A stretch of DNA of 64,000 nucleotides from Paraescarpia echinospica (GCA_020002185.1 CM034539.1:28946950-29010949), one strand, 5' to 3'; positions 47,216 through 57,467 are shown, counted from the stretch's first letter. Numbers and translations are program-made. Notes: generated by a model from the sequence alone, not told the origin.

Positions 47216-49100
47216 AGCAAACATTTTCAGGATATGGTCACTGCCAGAGTTATTCGCATCTGTGTACTTTGTCATAAGAGACACAGCTGGACAACAGAAC
47301 GACTGGACAAGGAAGGAGATATGGAAGGAGTATTTCTAAGGATAGAACTTGGACACTGTACGTGACCTCCTACTGTAGACAGAAGGCTGTCCTGATGGTC
47401 TTACTGACATAGACACTGTACGTGACCTCCTACTGTAGACAGAAGGCTGTCCTGATGGTCTTACTGACATGGACACTGTACGTGACCTCCTACTATAGAC
47501 AGAAGGCTGTCCTGATGGTCTTACTGACATGGACACTGTACGTGACCTCCTACTGTAGACAGAAGGCTGTCCTGATGGTCTTACTGACATGGACACTGTA
47601 CGTGACCTCCTACTGTGGACAGAAGGCTGTCCTGATGGTCTTACTGACATGGACACTGTACGTGACCTCCTACTGTAGACAGAAGGCTGTCCTGATGGTC
47701 TTACTGACATGGACACTGTACGTGACCTCCTACTGTAGACAGTAGGCTGTCCTGATAAGCTTACTGACATGGACACTGTACGTGACCTCCTACTGTAGGC
47801 AGAAGGCTGTCCTGATGGTCTTACTGACATGGACACTGTACGTGACCTCCTACTGTAGACAGAAGGCTGTCCTGATAAGCTTACTGACATGGACACTGTA
47901 CGTGACCTCCTACTGTAGACAGTAGGCTGTCCTGATAAGCTTACTGACATGGACACTGTACGTGACCTCCTACTGTAGACAGAAGGCTGTCCTGATGGTC
48001 TTACTGACATGGACACTGTACGTGACCTCCTACTGTAGACAGAAGGCTGTCCTGATAAGCTTACTGACATGGACACTGTACGTGACCTCCTACTGTAGAC
48101 AGTAGGCTGTCCTGATAAGCTTACTGACATGGACACTGTACGTGACCTCCTACTGTAGACAGAAGGCTGTCCTGATGGTCTTACTGACATGGACACTGTA
48201 CGTGACCTCCTACTGAAGACAGAAGGCTGTCCTGATGGTCTTACTGACATGGACACTGTACGTGACCTCCTACTGTAGACAGAAGGCTGTCCTGATGGTC
48301 TTACTGACATGGACACTGTACGTGACCTCCTACTGTAGACAGAAGGCTGTCCTGATGGTCTTACTGACATGGACACTGTACGTGACCTCCTACTGTAGGC
48401 AAAAGGCTGTCCTGATGGTCTTACTGACATGGACATTGTATGTGACCTCCTTCTGTAGACAGAAGGCTGTCCTGATAAGCTTACTGACATGGACACTGTA
48501 CGTGACCTCCTACTGTAGACAGTAGGCTGTCCTGATAAGCTTACTGACATGGACACTGTACGTGACCTCCTACTGTAGACAGAAGGCTGTCCTGATGGTC
48601 TTACTGACATGGACACTGTACGTGACCTCCTACTGTAGACAGAAGGCTGTGCTGATGGTCTTACTGACATGGACACTGTATGTAACCTCCTACTGTAGAC
48701 AGAAGGCTGTCCTGATGGTCTTACTGACATAGACACTGTACGTGACCTCCTACTGTAGACAGAAGGCTGTCCTGATAACCCTACTGACATGGACACTGTA
48801 CGTGACCTCCTACTGTAGACAGAAGGCTGTGCTGATGGTCTTACTGACATGGACACTGTACGTGACCTCCTACTGTAGACAGAAGGCTGTCCTGATAATC
48901 TTACTGACATGGACACTGTACGTGACCTCCTACTGTAGACAGAAGGCTGTCTTGATAATCTTACTGACATGAAAACTGTCAGAGTCTGTGTACTTTGTTA
49001 TAAGAGACACAGCTAAACAACTAGACAACCGCACAAAGAGGAACTTGTTGAAGGAGTATTTCTAAGGATGAAATCTGGACACTGGATGCCAGCAGTAAGT
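47216..49100 (+). repeat. Repeat family flanking the 60-bp satellite
   Basis: The left flank (47216-47345) and right flank (48975-49070) share cagagttatt(c)gcatctgtgtac, gtcataagagacacagctg and aaggagtatttctaaggat. Related copies occur at 49220-49340, 53360-53470 and 53530-53645. The plus strand reads a loose IRICVLCHKRHSWTTE peptide that is not maintained in all copies. Confidence 0.75.
47341..48970 (+). repeat. 60-bp satellite, about 27 units, with higher-order structure
   Basis: Every unit is exactly 60 bp: gacactgtacgtgacctcc, tactgtagacagaaggctg, then tcctgatggtcttactgacatg. Because 60 is a multiple of 3 and the unit has no stop on the minus strand, a 544-codon frame with a 20-residue repeat (SVRPSGQPSVYSRRSRTVSM) spans the array. 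Variants agtagg and ataagc recur in a three-unit order at 47761-48120, giving a 180-bp higher-order repeat. The minus-strand frame has no start context or domain, so I treat it as an artefact. Confidence 0.95.
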
Positions 49101-49853
49101 ACTGGGCCAGGTTAATCAGTCGCTGCACCGATTGCACTGTGGCCTGTCATGTGCCCGATTCACAAGACTTTTAATTTTATTTAAGTGAGTCTACCTCCTG
49201 AAACATGTATATATAACGTAATAGCGAATGTCCAGAGTTATCCACATCTGTGTACTTAGTCAAAAGAGACACGGCTGGACAACTGGACGACTGGACAAAG
49301 AGGGAGATGTTGAAGGAGTATTTCTAAGAATGGAACTTGGACATTATGATGTTTTCGTTCTTTTAAAACAAGTATCCGACTAAAAACAAGATAAGCTATT
49401 TCTACACTTAACAGTACAACCTGAATACAACTATATGCGTAATTGTTCTAGTTGTGTTTGTAGATGTTCGTGTGAATCGCTGCGCCATCTATCAAGATCA
49501 AACTGAAGTGATGTGATACTGAATGAAAATTAAATTAACACTAGAAAAAGAAACAACCAAAGAACAAGCAACGTTACTAAAGAAACAATGTAGATTGGAT
49601 ATCAGAACGTATTAATTCTCACAAAGGATTATGATTGATTAGTAAATGGAACAAATGATCTGCATGTTTTGTAAAGCAGCGTGACTATGTTTAAAACAAA
49701 TCTGACAAATATCTCAGAAGGAAGAGTTACACAAAGATACAACAGATGTTAGACTCTTGACACGCCTTAGGCTTCTTTGTACACTTGTCATCTGGGTGCT
49801 TTGTCCTTGTTAAACTTATGAAATGCTTGTGAAAAGATTGATCCTATTTTGGG
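49101..49853. other. Repeat flanks, no gene
   Basis: 49220-49340 is another copy of the satellite-flank family. 49590-49731 matches 53925-54066, which defines the left edge of the unusual element at 54067. Confidence 0.7.
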
Positions 49854-50894
49854 TTGATTACAAGTAGATGTCACACATCCAGAATGTTCTATCGACACAC
49901 AGTCAACAAGATGTCACGTGTCATCCAGGATGTTTTGTCTTCACACTGTCAACAAAATGTCACGTCTCATCCAGGACATTCTGTCCACATGCTGTCAACT
50001 AGTTGTCACGTCTCATACAGGACGTTCTGTCTACTCACTGTCAACAGATGGCACGTCTCATCTAGGACATTCTGTCTACATGGTGTCAACAACATGTCAA
50101 GTCTCATACAGGAAGTTTCGTCTACACACTGTCAAAAAGATGTCACGTCTCATCCAGGACATTCTGTCTACACACTGTCAACAAGACATCACGTCTCATC
50201 CAAAACAATCAGTCTGCACACTGTCAACAAGATATCACGTCTCATCCAGGACATTCTGTCTACACACTGTCAACAAGACGTCACGTCTCATCCAGGACAT
50301 TCTGTCTACACACTGTCAACAAGATGTCACGTCTCATCCAGGACGTTCTGTCTTCACACCGTCAACAAGATGTCACATCTCATCCAGGACATTCTGTCTA
50401 CACACTGTCAACAACATGTCACGTCTCATCCAGCACAATCTGTGTACACACTGTCAACAAGTTGTCACTTCTCATCCAGGACATTCTGTCTACATACTGT
50501 CAACAAGGTGACACGTCTCATCCATGATAATCTGTCTACACACTGTCAACAAGATGTCACGTCTCATCCAGGACGTTCTGTCTTCACACTGTCAACAAGA
50601 TGTCATGTGTCATCCACGATAATCTGTCTTCACACTGTCAACAAGATGTCACGTCTCATCCAGAACGTTCTGTCTACACACTGTCAACAAGATGAAACGT
50701 CTCATCCAGGACAATCTGTCTACACACTGTCAACAAGATGTCACGTCTCATCCAGGACATTCTGTCTACACACTGTCAACAAGATGACACATCTCATCCA
50801 GGACATTCTGTCTACACACTGTCAACAAGTTGTCACTTCTCATCCAGGACATTCTGTCTACACACTGTCAACAAGATGTCACGTCTTTCGATGA
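49854..50894 (+). repeat. 46-bp minisatellite, third array
   Basis: About 22 units of the tgtcaacaagatgtcacgtc type. Three plus-strand frames are open across it because 46 cycles through all frames and the unit has no stop, so a 346-codon frame results with a 46-residue repeat. The flanks differ from the two other arrays, so this may be an independent expansion or a transposed one. Confidence 0.9.
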
Positions 50895-53359
50895 CCATTC
50901 GTTCAATTAAAATGAGTACCTCGAGAAGAGAAGGACTGACGTACACCAAGGTGTACTGCTTTGTTAGCCAAGTGGACAAATGATGGGCCTGGACAACATC
51001 CAGTCACACAAGCCACAAGTGTTAGATGTTTACTTAGATATTTTTAATCAAAATGATCTCAGTTGAATGATCAATACTTATGATAATCAGTGTCCAAACT
51101 ATACACCGAACCAGTGGTCACTGACCTCCTACTTTCCCTTCCCCGAGTCACTAATAAACATCAATGACAATGCACCCGAGTTTGGACAAGAAGCCTACTC
51201 AAGCCAACACGTTCTCACTTAAGCCTCTATCAGGTGGTCATAGAGGGAAAGAAGAAGAGAACAACATGTTTTTTTGTGAAGAGTTTAAGTATCTGTTAAT
51301 GGTTATTAATAACTATTCTGTTTACTGTATATTAAATGTGGTGTTGTCATTCATTTAAAATTTAAACGACTAAAAACAAGATCAAACATACTTGTATTTA
51401 TGCTATATTATGACTCAACCTTACAAAGGGCCCACCTGATCTCACAGCATAGTGCCAAGTGAAAGAAAACAAAACTAACAGGAACTTTGTATCATACTCA
51501 AAGATGAGATCATCGACTTCAGATGAAAGTGGAGGAAAAACATCCACGGCATTTTCATCTGGAATCAGGCTGCAGGGTTTGCTGTACGAAGCTTGGTTGT
51601 CTCAGACGATTGATGAACCATTTTGAAAACACACATAAGAATAAATCCAGTGGTGGGTGTTTGCCCATCAACACTGATAATGATTTCATTGGAGCGGACA
51701 ATGGCTAGACATGCCATATTGTGGACAATTAGTCGTCCTTTTTGTAACAAAATGTCGGCATCAGGACCAGTTTGTATATGTCAGTATGGCGAAGCTTGCC
51801 ATGATGTCTGGTGTGTAACAGGATGGCAATGCCCTATACAACAACTGGAGACAACTGAGTGGAATCCAACCAATGGCAATCATGACTAGAGCTGAACCAA
51901 ATTACATGGCTTCCATTCACTACATGGTGTGCATCAAAGTTCGGCACCAACATTACATATGATTTAATAAGAACAAAGTATTTTTCCCCATCTCATAGTT
52001 GTTTATGTGTGATGTATGCTGACCTATTGTGCGTGTCGAATTCAAAATTTCTGACGATGTGTTGACCGACACAATGGTTGGAACAGCAGGGGAAGGGTTT
52101 CATCAAAACTGGTAAGCTTCTGTGTTCAAAACAGCTGCAAATTGGATGACAGGGTGAAGATGGTAGGGAATAACCAGTGTCACCATTTTGTTATTCCAAA
52201 CAAAACACGACTACATTTGACAGCCTCCATTATGATAATCTAAGTTGGTATGATGTGTGATTCGACAGTATTATTTTAACAGTACGATAGCATGATATCG
52301 CACATCATCTTTTTCAATGCTTCGTACTTATCTTTCAAACGATAATTATATAGTCACCAGGGATTCACCACGGGCCCCTACAAACTACGAAAATATTTGG
52401 TTTAAAACATAACATTCTGTAACAGAGTCAACATATCAGTAAGGGCTTGAGAGAAATTAACAACCGGATGTGACATGGTTGCATATACACAATGATAGTT
52501 TGCAGGATACAAAGAGATACAACAAATGTTGGATTCTCAATATGTCAAAGGCTTCCTTGACAACTTGCCATCCAGGGCTTAACAAATAATAAACACAGCA
52601 AACAAATCACTTCCCATTGTATGAACTGAAGTCTTGTATCACGGCCATTTCTAACATTTAAACTTTGTTATATTATTATTATATATGTTGTCTGTTAAGC
52701 CTTACGTTAGGTGGCAACTTTCCATTTACAAATTATAACAGAAGATTATACTAATGTAATCATCGAATTGAAAAAATAATGACGACCTCAAAAACCAAAT
52801 CATACATGACCTATGAAATATATTGTTCATGGCTCCATATATTTTGTGCTGTCTAATACATGCCCTTGTTAAACATCTGGCTCGTTACTTAAGCTGAACA
52901 TATGCTTACCAAAATAATACTATCTAATCAGCGGGATGGTTATTTCAAAAAGTTAGTTCATAAGTGTCAGGAAGGAAAACATAGAACATAAACCTGATGC
53001 AATAGTTTCCAAATCAGTATCAAACTTTACCTACAGCACAGATTTAACATTAAATATGCACAACTGCTCTAGTTATTTATGTATCATTGCACCATCTATC
53101 AAATGCAATCACCAGTCGATTGAACCTGCCACGCAGAAAATGTGCCAGTACTCCGTTCTAGTTCTTTGTTATGTCTGCATCAAACTCGACACGGACAACC
53201 GTAGAAAATCCCAACATCTGCAGTACTTTGTTGAACTCGTGTCACAGCCATTGTTACCTGGATTTTTTATATAATTATATACATGTTATATATTAAGAGT
53301 AAGTTTCTGGTAATTAGGGTGGTTGCAAAATATTTAACGGACTCTACCTCCTGAAGCAT
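50895..53359. other. Long stretch without a recognised gene
   Basis: Short frames only. Two overlapping ones at 51523-51708 (with GCRVCCTKLGC and RRLMNHFENTHKN, a possible C2H2-like finger CxxC-x-H-x-H) and 51623-51889 are the best coding candidates but are unsupported. A tttgcaggatacaaagagatac phrase at about 52500 resembles the 49.73-kb flank. Confidence 0.4.
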
Positions 53360-53830
53360 GTAACAGCGAATGTCCAGAGTTATTCATGCGTGTGTACTTT
53401 GTTATAAGACACACGGCTAAAAACTGGACAAAGAGGAACATGTTTAAGGAGTATTTCTAAGGATGGAATTTGTAAACTGTATGTGACCTCCTACTGTAGA
53501 CAGAAGGCTGTCGTGATGGTCATATTGATATGGACACTGCCAGAGTTATTCACATCTGTATAGTTTGTCATAAGAAACATCGCTGCACAACCGGACAACT
53601 GGACAAAGAGGAAGATGTTGAAGGAGTATTTCTAAGGATGGAGCATCGATACCGGATGCCAGCAAGTCAACAACATCGACACTGGATGCCAGCAAGTCAA
53701 CAACATGCAAACAATATTTGGAGACTGTAAATCTGGCCACTACAGAGATTAATCAGTCGCCGCACCAATTGTGCTGTGGCCTGTCACGTGCCGATTCAAA
53801 AGATTGCAAGAAACTGTGCAGGGTGGTTGA
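53360..53830 (+). repeat. Satellite-flank family with a single 60-bp unit
   Basis: Between two copies of the flank family lies one solitary copy of the 60-bp satellite unit (about 53477-53536: ctgtatgtgacctcctactg, tagacagaaggctgtcgtga). It has the same flanks as the 27-unit array at 47341. This represents the unexpanded state of the locus. The 53640-53830 part also matches 49080-49170. Confidence 0.85.
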
Positions 53831-54159
53831 AGGGTCTTCAGACACCTGAATCTCCACCCCCAAAGTCCAACTCACCACCCGATGTGCTGAACCAGAGAAC
53901 ATGCAATGTTACGGAAGAAATGATGTAGATTGGATATCAGAAAGTATTCATTCTCACAGAGGACTATGATTGATTATTAAATGGAACAAATGATCTGCAG
54001 GTTTTGTAAAGCAGCGTGACTATGTTTATAACAAATCTGACAAATATCTCAGAAGGAAGAGTTACAGTAGTAATATAGGTGGTCTAACGTAGAGGTTGGA
54101 TTCGGATTGGAGGAAGAGGAATGTGACGTCATATCCAGGTCAAGATCACGTACCCGGGC

Positions 54160-54450
54160 GTAGGTCAAGTGGCACCACCTGGCGGATAGGCCATGAACTA
54201 AAACAGTGCCACCTGGCGGATATCTAAAACTAAATTCCCCCTGGCTAAATTTTTATGAACTAAAACAGCACCGCCTGGCGGAATTTTTATTAAAAAAAAT
54301 TCCCTGGTGGATTTTTTTGTTAACTAAATTTCCCCTAGCGGATAAGTCGTGAACTACAATAGTGCCACCTGGCGGAATTTCCATAAACCATTTCCCCTGG
54401 CAGATAAACCGTGAACTACAATTGGTGCCACCTATCGGACAAGGGTTGAA
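54160..54450 (+). repeat. Degenerate cctggcgg repeat near the element's left end
   Basis: The words gtgccacctggcgga and tgaactaaa/tgaactaca recur about five times at spacings of 40-95 bp (near 54167, 54207, 54269, 54362 and 54424), mixed with ttcccctggc variants. It resembles the repetitive terminal zones of integrated DNA viruses or large transposons. Not coding. Confidence 0.7.
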
Positions 54451-54579
54451 CTAAATATCGATACTGCTTAAATTTGTGCCTCTTGTTTTTGTTAAGTGCT
54501 TACTCCTGGTGGATATATCATCATCATCAACTGAAAGTACCCCTGTTAGATAAGTGGTGAACTAAATAACTACTCTGCA

Positions 54580-54767
54580 GTCCGCGTGCAGTCTGCGCGT
54601 GCGTATATTCTACACTGCAGTCCGTGCTTTTTAATGTTCTACTCTACAGTCCTTGATCTTTCGGCATGCCCACGTGACTTTTCGGCACATTTACTAACTA
54701 TATAAGCGCGGTGTTTTGCCAATCGGACCGTCATTCGTATCACGACGACAGCACGGCTAACATCATC
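54580..54767 (+). promoter_or_regulatory. Promoter P1 of the RPA-like gene
   Basis: Contains the words ctctgcagtccgtgctttt, the E-box CACGTG at 54671-54676 and TATATAAG at 54699-54706, 28 bp from E-box start to TATA start. It is closely similar to P3 (57130-57264), including cacattcactaac and ccatcattcgtatcacgacgac after the TATA. The likely transcript start is about 54730. Confidence 0.85.
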
Positions 54768-55326
54768 ATGTTGAAGACACCTTACTACCGACCTCGCAAT
54801 GCGGCAGACTCGAGCGATGAGGACGAGCCGAACCATCATGCCGGTGATCAACCGTCCTTCCAGGCCGTCAGAACCAGACGTCGTGGAAATCTCAGCTCTA
54901 GAAGCAACGGTAAGCGCCGACGCCGTTATAAAGATCAGAGATCTCCTCATCGACAAAGTACGCCAGCATACTCCCTTCTACATCGGGTGAAGATACTGCA
55001 AGAACCGTATGATTGTCAACGATAGGGGACATTTACAATGCGAACGACACGGTTACATTGCCTCTGACATGCATTTCTTAGTGCGCATGTGCTTTGTCGA
55101 GACAGCGACGGGTCGATCTATATGGCTGACTTTGTTCGACCAGTGTATGGCTGTTCTCCTAGACGTGAATGCCGAGACGTTTGCTGTTATGGATGAAACG
55201 ATGCAGACTTACAAACTGAACTCACTGACGGGAACTTGTGTGTCTCTCACCATAAAGAAAACTCGACGAGATACTTACACAAACTTCAACGTCACTCACG
55301 TGGAGGTGATGGAGGTGATACACTAG
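54753..55326 (+). pseudogene. RPA-like single-strand DNA-binding protein (OB fold with zinc site), damaged
   Basis: A leader frame starts at ATG 54768 (LKTPYYRP, then SSDEDEP), homologous to the leader of the NADAR gene. The homologous start codon position at 54753 is ACG instead of ATG. The domain follows in another frame: EISALEATVSADAVIKIRDLL, FYIG, an in-frame TGA (54988-54990), RYCKNR, then CERHG, IWLTLFDQ and LLDVNAETF. This order matches the C-terminal OB fold of RPA large subunits, where a C-C-C-C/H zinc site precedes a tG-iwvtlFd strand and a sA-e helix. The TGA stands where the first zinc Cys is expected. Probable role: single-strand DNA binding in replication or recombination of the element. 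Frameshift, stop and start-codon loss make it inactive as read. Confidence 0.7.
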
Positions 55327-55372
55327 GCTCTGTACCCTGTTTCAGCCTCTCTCTGCTGCCATCCCTGCCGAT

Positions 55373-55834
55373 GTGACAACTTCCGCCGACACGGCCGATG
55401 TGACAATTTCTACTCATGCAACCAATGTTACAACTGCCGCTCCTGTCGCCATTGGTCCGAACTTTACGCTTAAGTTTCCTGCGACCGAAATGGTGAAGAC
55501 AATTGCACGTCACACAGCGTGTGCCGTTGTTGAACTCTCAAGACGACAATGTCTCGCTTGCGAGATAGACGATCCTAGTCAATTTCATCACGATTGTATG
55601 TTACCCGATGACATTCTAATTTATATGTACTTTGACAAGGCTGTGGAGGCTATTAATTCAACTGCAGTGATAAAAGACTGGTTGAGTGTTTTGTTAGACG
55701 CAGGTTTGAAGCTATCCGACCTGACGTCCGATCACTTGTGTACTATCGGGAGTTGGTTGCAAGAACCGTTTTCAGAGGAGTGGCAAAACAAATTAAAGCA
55801 AATTGTTCTGGCAGTAATGGAGGATGATCTGTAA
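55373..55834 (+). CDS. Small Cys/His protein with C-x2-C...PSQ-x2-H-x-C motif
   Basis: A 153-codon frame. The N-terminal 40 residues are Thr/Ala-rich. Residues 44-75 carry AVVELSRRQCLACEIDDPSQ and then FHHDC, giving C60-x2-C63, H73 and C75 as a likely zinc site. The rest is acidic and helical (YMYFDKAVEAI, DWLSVLLDAGLKLSDL) and ends with an acidic EDDL. I associate C-x2-C-I-x-PSQ-x2-H-x-C proteins with uncharacterised mobile-element proteins of marine invertebrates but cannot name the family. A tttcag acceptor-like site at 55346-55351 suggests it might be a downstream exon of the RPA-like gene or share its transcript. The aataaa signals are at 55836 and 55930. Confidence 0.6.
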   Translation: MTTSADTADVTISTHATNVTTAAPVAIGPNFTLKFPATEMVKTIARHTACAVVELSRRQCLACEIDDPSQFHHDCMLPDDILIYMYFDKAVEAINSTAVIKDWLSVLLDAGLKLSDLTSDHLCTIGSWLQEPFSEEWQNKLKQIVLAVMEDDL

Positions 55835-55889
55835 ATAAATCTGTCTTGTAGTTTTATGAGACCTTTGGCGATATTAATTCAACTGCAGT

Positions 55890-55980
55890 GAATGGAGCGC
55901 GACCTGTAAATACGTTTGTGTTGCACACGAATAAAATGTTCAAACCTTATATTGTCATTTTTCGAAGTATAAGTAGTATA
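55890..55980 (+). terminator. Shared 3' end with polyadenylation signal, copy 1
   Basis: gtttgtgttgcacacgaata, then aaatgttcaaaccttat and a T-rich stretch. The same sequence ends the NADAR gene at 62788-62860. AATAAA is at 55930-55935 with a downstream T/GT-rich element. Confidence 0.8.
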
Positions 55981-56004
55981 AGTACCGTGCATCTTAGTCT
56001 CTTT

Positions 56005-56289
56005 CAAAGATGTCATTAAATAGGTAATTGCGCATGTTGATTGCCCGGATGCAAACTGGTATGAACTGGTATTCGATGCACAAGTCTGAATTACTCTACA
56101 GTCTATGCGTGTGTAGTTTCTACTCGGCGGTCCGTGGTTTTGTACTTTCTACTCTGAGGTTCGTGCTTTTGTACTTTCTACTCTGAGGTCCACGTTCTTA
56201 CTCGGTACGCCCACGTGACCTCTATGTTCTGTCGAACTGGTATAAAAGACCTGTCAGCTATTGTGGCCATTATATCTTACATCTTGAAA
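56005..56289 (+). promoter_or_regulatory. Promoter P2 of the small basic gene
   Basis: Begins with cattaaataggtaattgcgcatg, also at 56705, and contains three units of a 25-30 bp motif (tttctactctgaggtccgtg, tgcttttgtac). The E-box CACGTG is at 56212-56217 and TATAAAAG at 56241-56248, spacing 29. It resembles the first half of P3. Confidence 0.8.
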
Positions 56290-56625
56290 ATGGGTTCTAT
56301 TTCATCAACCGACAACGTCCGAGATATTGCTACCGACAATGTCCGAGATATTGCTGGAGGTAACAAGCGATGGCACCCGGCGACCGACCCGTGTGACTGT
56401 CAACTTGCTAAGCGAATGTATCCGTCACTGACCACATCCAACCACTGCAAGGAGATACGACCCCTCTTGAGGTTGTCTATCGAGAAACTCCATGAGATGT
56501 GCAAGACACGCAAGATCCACAACCCGGAGTCTTACCTCCAACGCTCCGTGCTCATCGAGAACACACTGTCCCGGATAAAGCGCGAACAACAACAGGAACT
56601 CGTGTGTTCATCATCATCATCATAA
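56290..56625 (+). CDS. Small basic protein, unrecognised (weak SAP-like segment)
   Basis: A 111-codon frame from ATG 56290, chosen because it lies 42 bp after the P2 TATA box in the same layout as P1 and P3. It opens with a short internal repeat (DNVRDIA twice), then DPCDCQLAKRMYPS and a basic helical part (LRLSIEKLHEMCKTRKIHN, SYLQRSVLIENTLSRI) and ends with a run of Ser. The helical part is loosely like a SAP DNA-binding helix pair, but this is weak. The ORF is intact. Confidence 0.5.
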   Translation: MGSISSTDNVRDIATDNVRDIAGGNKRWHPATDPCDCQLAKRMYPSLTTSNHCKEIRPLLRLSIEKLHEMCKTRKIHNPESYLQRSVLIENTLSRIKREQQQELVCSSSSS

Positions 56626-56699
56626 GAAAAATTCGACGAGATACCAAGAAACGGTTCTTTTCAGAGGCATTTTAGAAATTTTTTTAAAATAGGTCAAAG

Positions 56700-57264
56700 A
56701 CGCCATTAAATAGGTAATTGCGCATGTGCAATGGTGTCACATTCTTTCGGACATCTTTATCAACAAAATCAAGGTCTCCCTATCATTTAACATTCGTCAG
56801 TGCTATAGTTTTTAGTCAGTGCTATAGTTTTTACATAGGACATTTGGACTTATCTCAGTTGATTGGCTTGTCGCAAACTGGTTTGAACTGGTATTCGATG
56901 CACAAGTCTGATTTACTCTACAGTCTATGCGTGTGTACTTTCTACTCTGCGGTCCGTGCTTTTGTACTTTCTACTCTGCGGTCTGTGCTTTTGTACTTTC
57001 TACTCTGCGGTCTGTGCTTTTGTACTTTCTACTCTGAGGTTCGTGCTTTTGTACTTTCTACTTTGAGGTCCGCCTTCTTACTCGGCACGCCCACGTGACC
57101 TTTATGTTCTGTCGACCTGTTATAAAATACAGTCCGTGGATGTGTACTTTCTACTCTGCAGTCCGTGCTCGTTCGGCACGCCCACGTGACTTTTCAGCAC
57201 ATTCACTAACTATATAAGCACGGAGCTCTACCAGTCGAACCATCATTCGTATCACGACGACACC
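56700..57264 (+). promoter_or_regulatory. Promoter P3, a composite of P2-type and P1-type modules
   Basis: 56700-57130 repeats the P2 layout with five to six units of tactttctactctg(c/a)ggt, an E-box at 57092-57097 and a TATAAAAT at 57121. Directly after it comes a P1-type module with an E-box at 57183-57188 and TATATAAG at 57211-57218 (spacing 28). The leader ATG follows at 57265 in a strong caccatggg context. This suggests promoter modules were shuffled or that an intervening P2-driven gene was deleted. Confidence 0.8.
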
Positions 57265-57467
57265 ATGGGTAACATCATGTTGGAAACACCGAACTACCAC
57301 TCTCTTGCGGCATTCAGCGACAGCGACGTAGACGAACCGTGTTGCCGACCGTTCGTGGCATCTGGCAGCCGATCACAGTCACTGGATGTCAACCGACCAC
57401 CATCACCATTGTACCACGATAGCGCCATTCACAAAACAGCCAACTACCATGCTCCTGCAGCCTTCTA
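57265..57467 (+). pseudogene. Leader exon of the NADAR gene, cut by a retrotransposon
   Basis: Begins MGNIMLETPNYHSLAAFSD, with SDSDVDEP, then a Ser/Pro-rich stretch and a second partial copy of the leader motif (TANYHAPAAF) where the frame meets the insertion. The continuation (VDKPTSRPF and SSVNQP) resumes at 62115 after the inserted element. The acidic SD-DEP leader is shared with the RPA-like gene. Confidence 0.75.

Noticed and set aside
47336..48970. 544-codon minus-strand frame with a 20-residue repeat
   Set aside because: It exists only because the 60-bp satellite unit is a multiple of 3 and lacks stops; no start context, domain or conservation outside the array.
39100..50890. CRISPR-like look of regularly spaced repeats
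   Set aside because: Units are contiguous without unique spacers and the surroundings are clearly eukaryotic.
49854..50894. 346-codon plus-strand frame with a 46-residue repeat
   Set aside because: All three plus frames are open across the 46-bp minisatellite, as expected from unit length, so it is not evidence of a gene.
51523..51708. C2H2 zinc-finger gene
   Set aside because: One possible finger-like spacing in a short isolated frame with no neighbouring fingers or promoter.
53056..53274. 72-codon plus-strand frame
   Set aside because: No family wording, and it overlaps sequence loosely repeated near 47.0 and 49.4 kb.
54988..54990. TGA read as selenocysteine in the RPA-like protein
   Set aside because: Other lesions (lost start, frameshift) in the same gene make ordinary decay far more likely, and no SECIS element was recognised. 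Kept only as a low-interest note.
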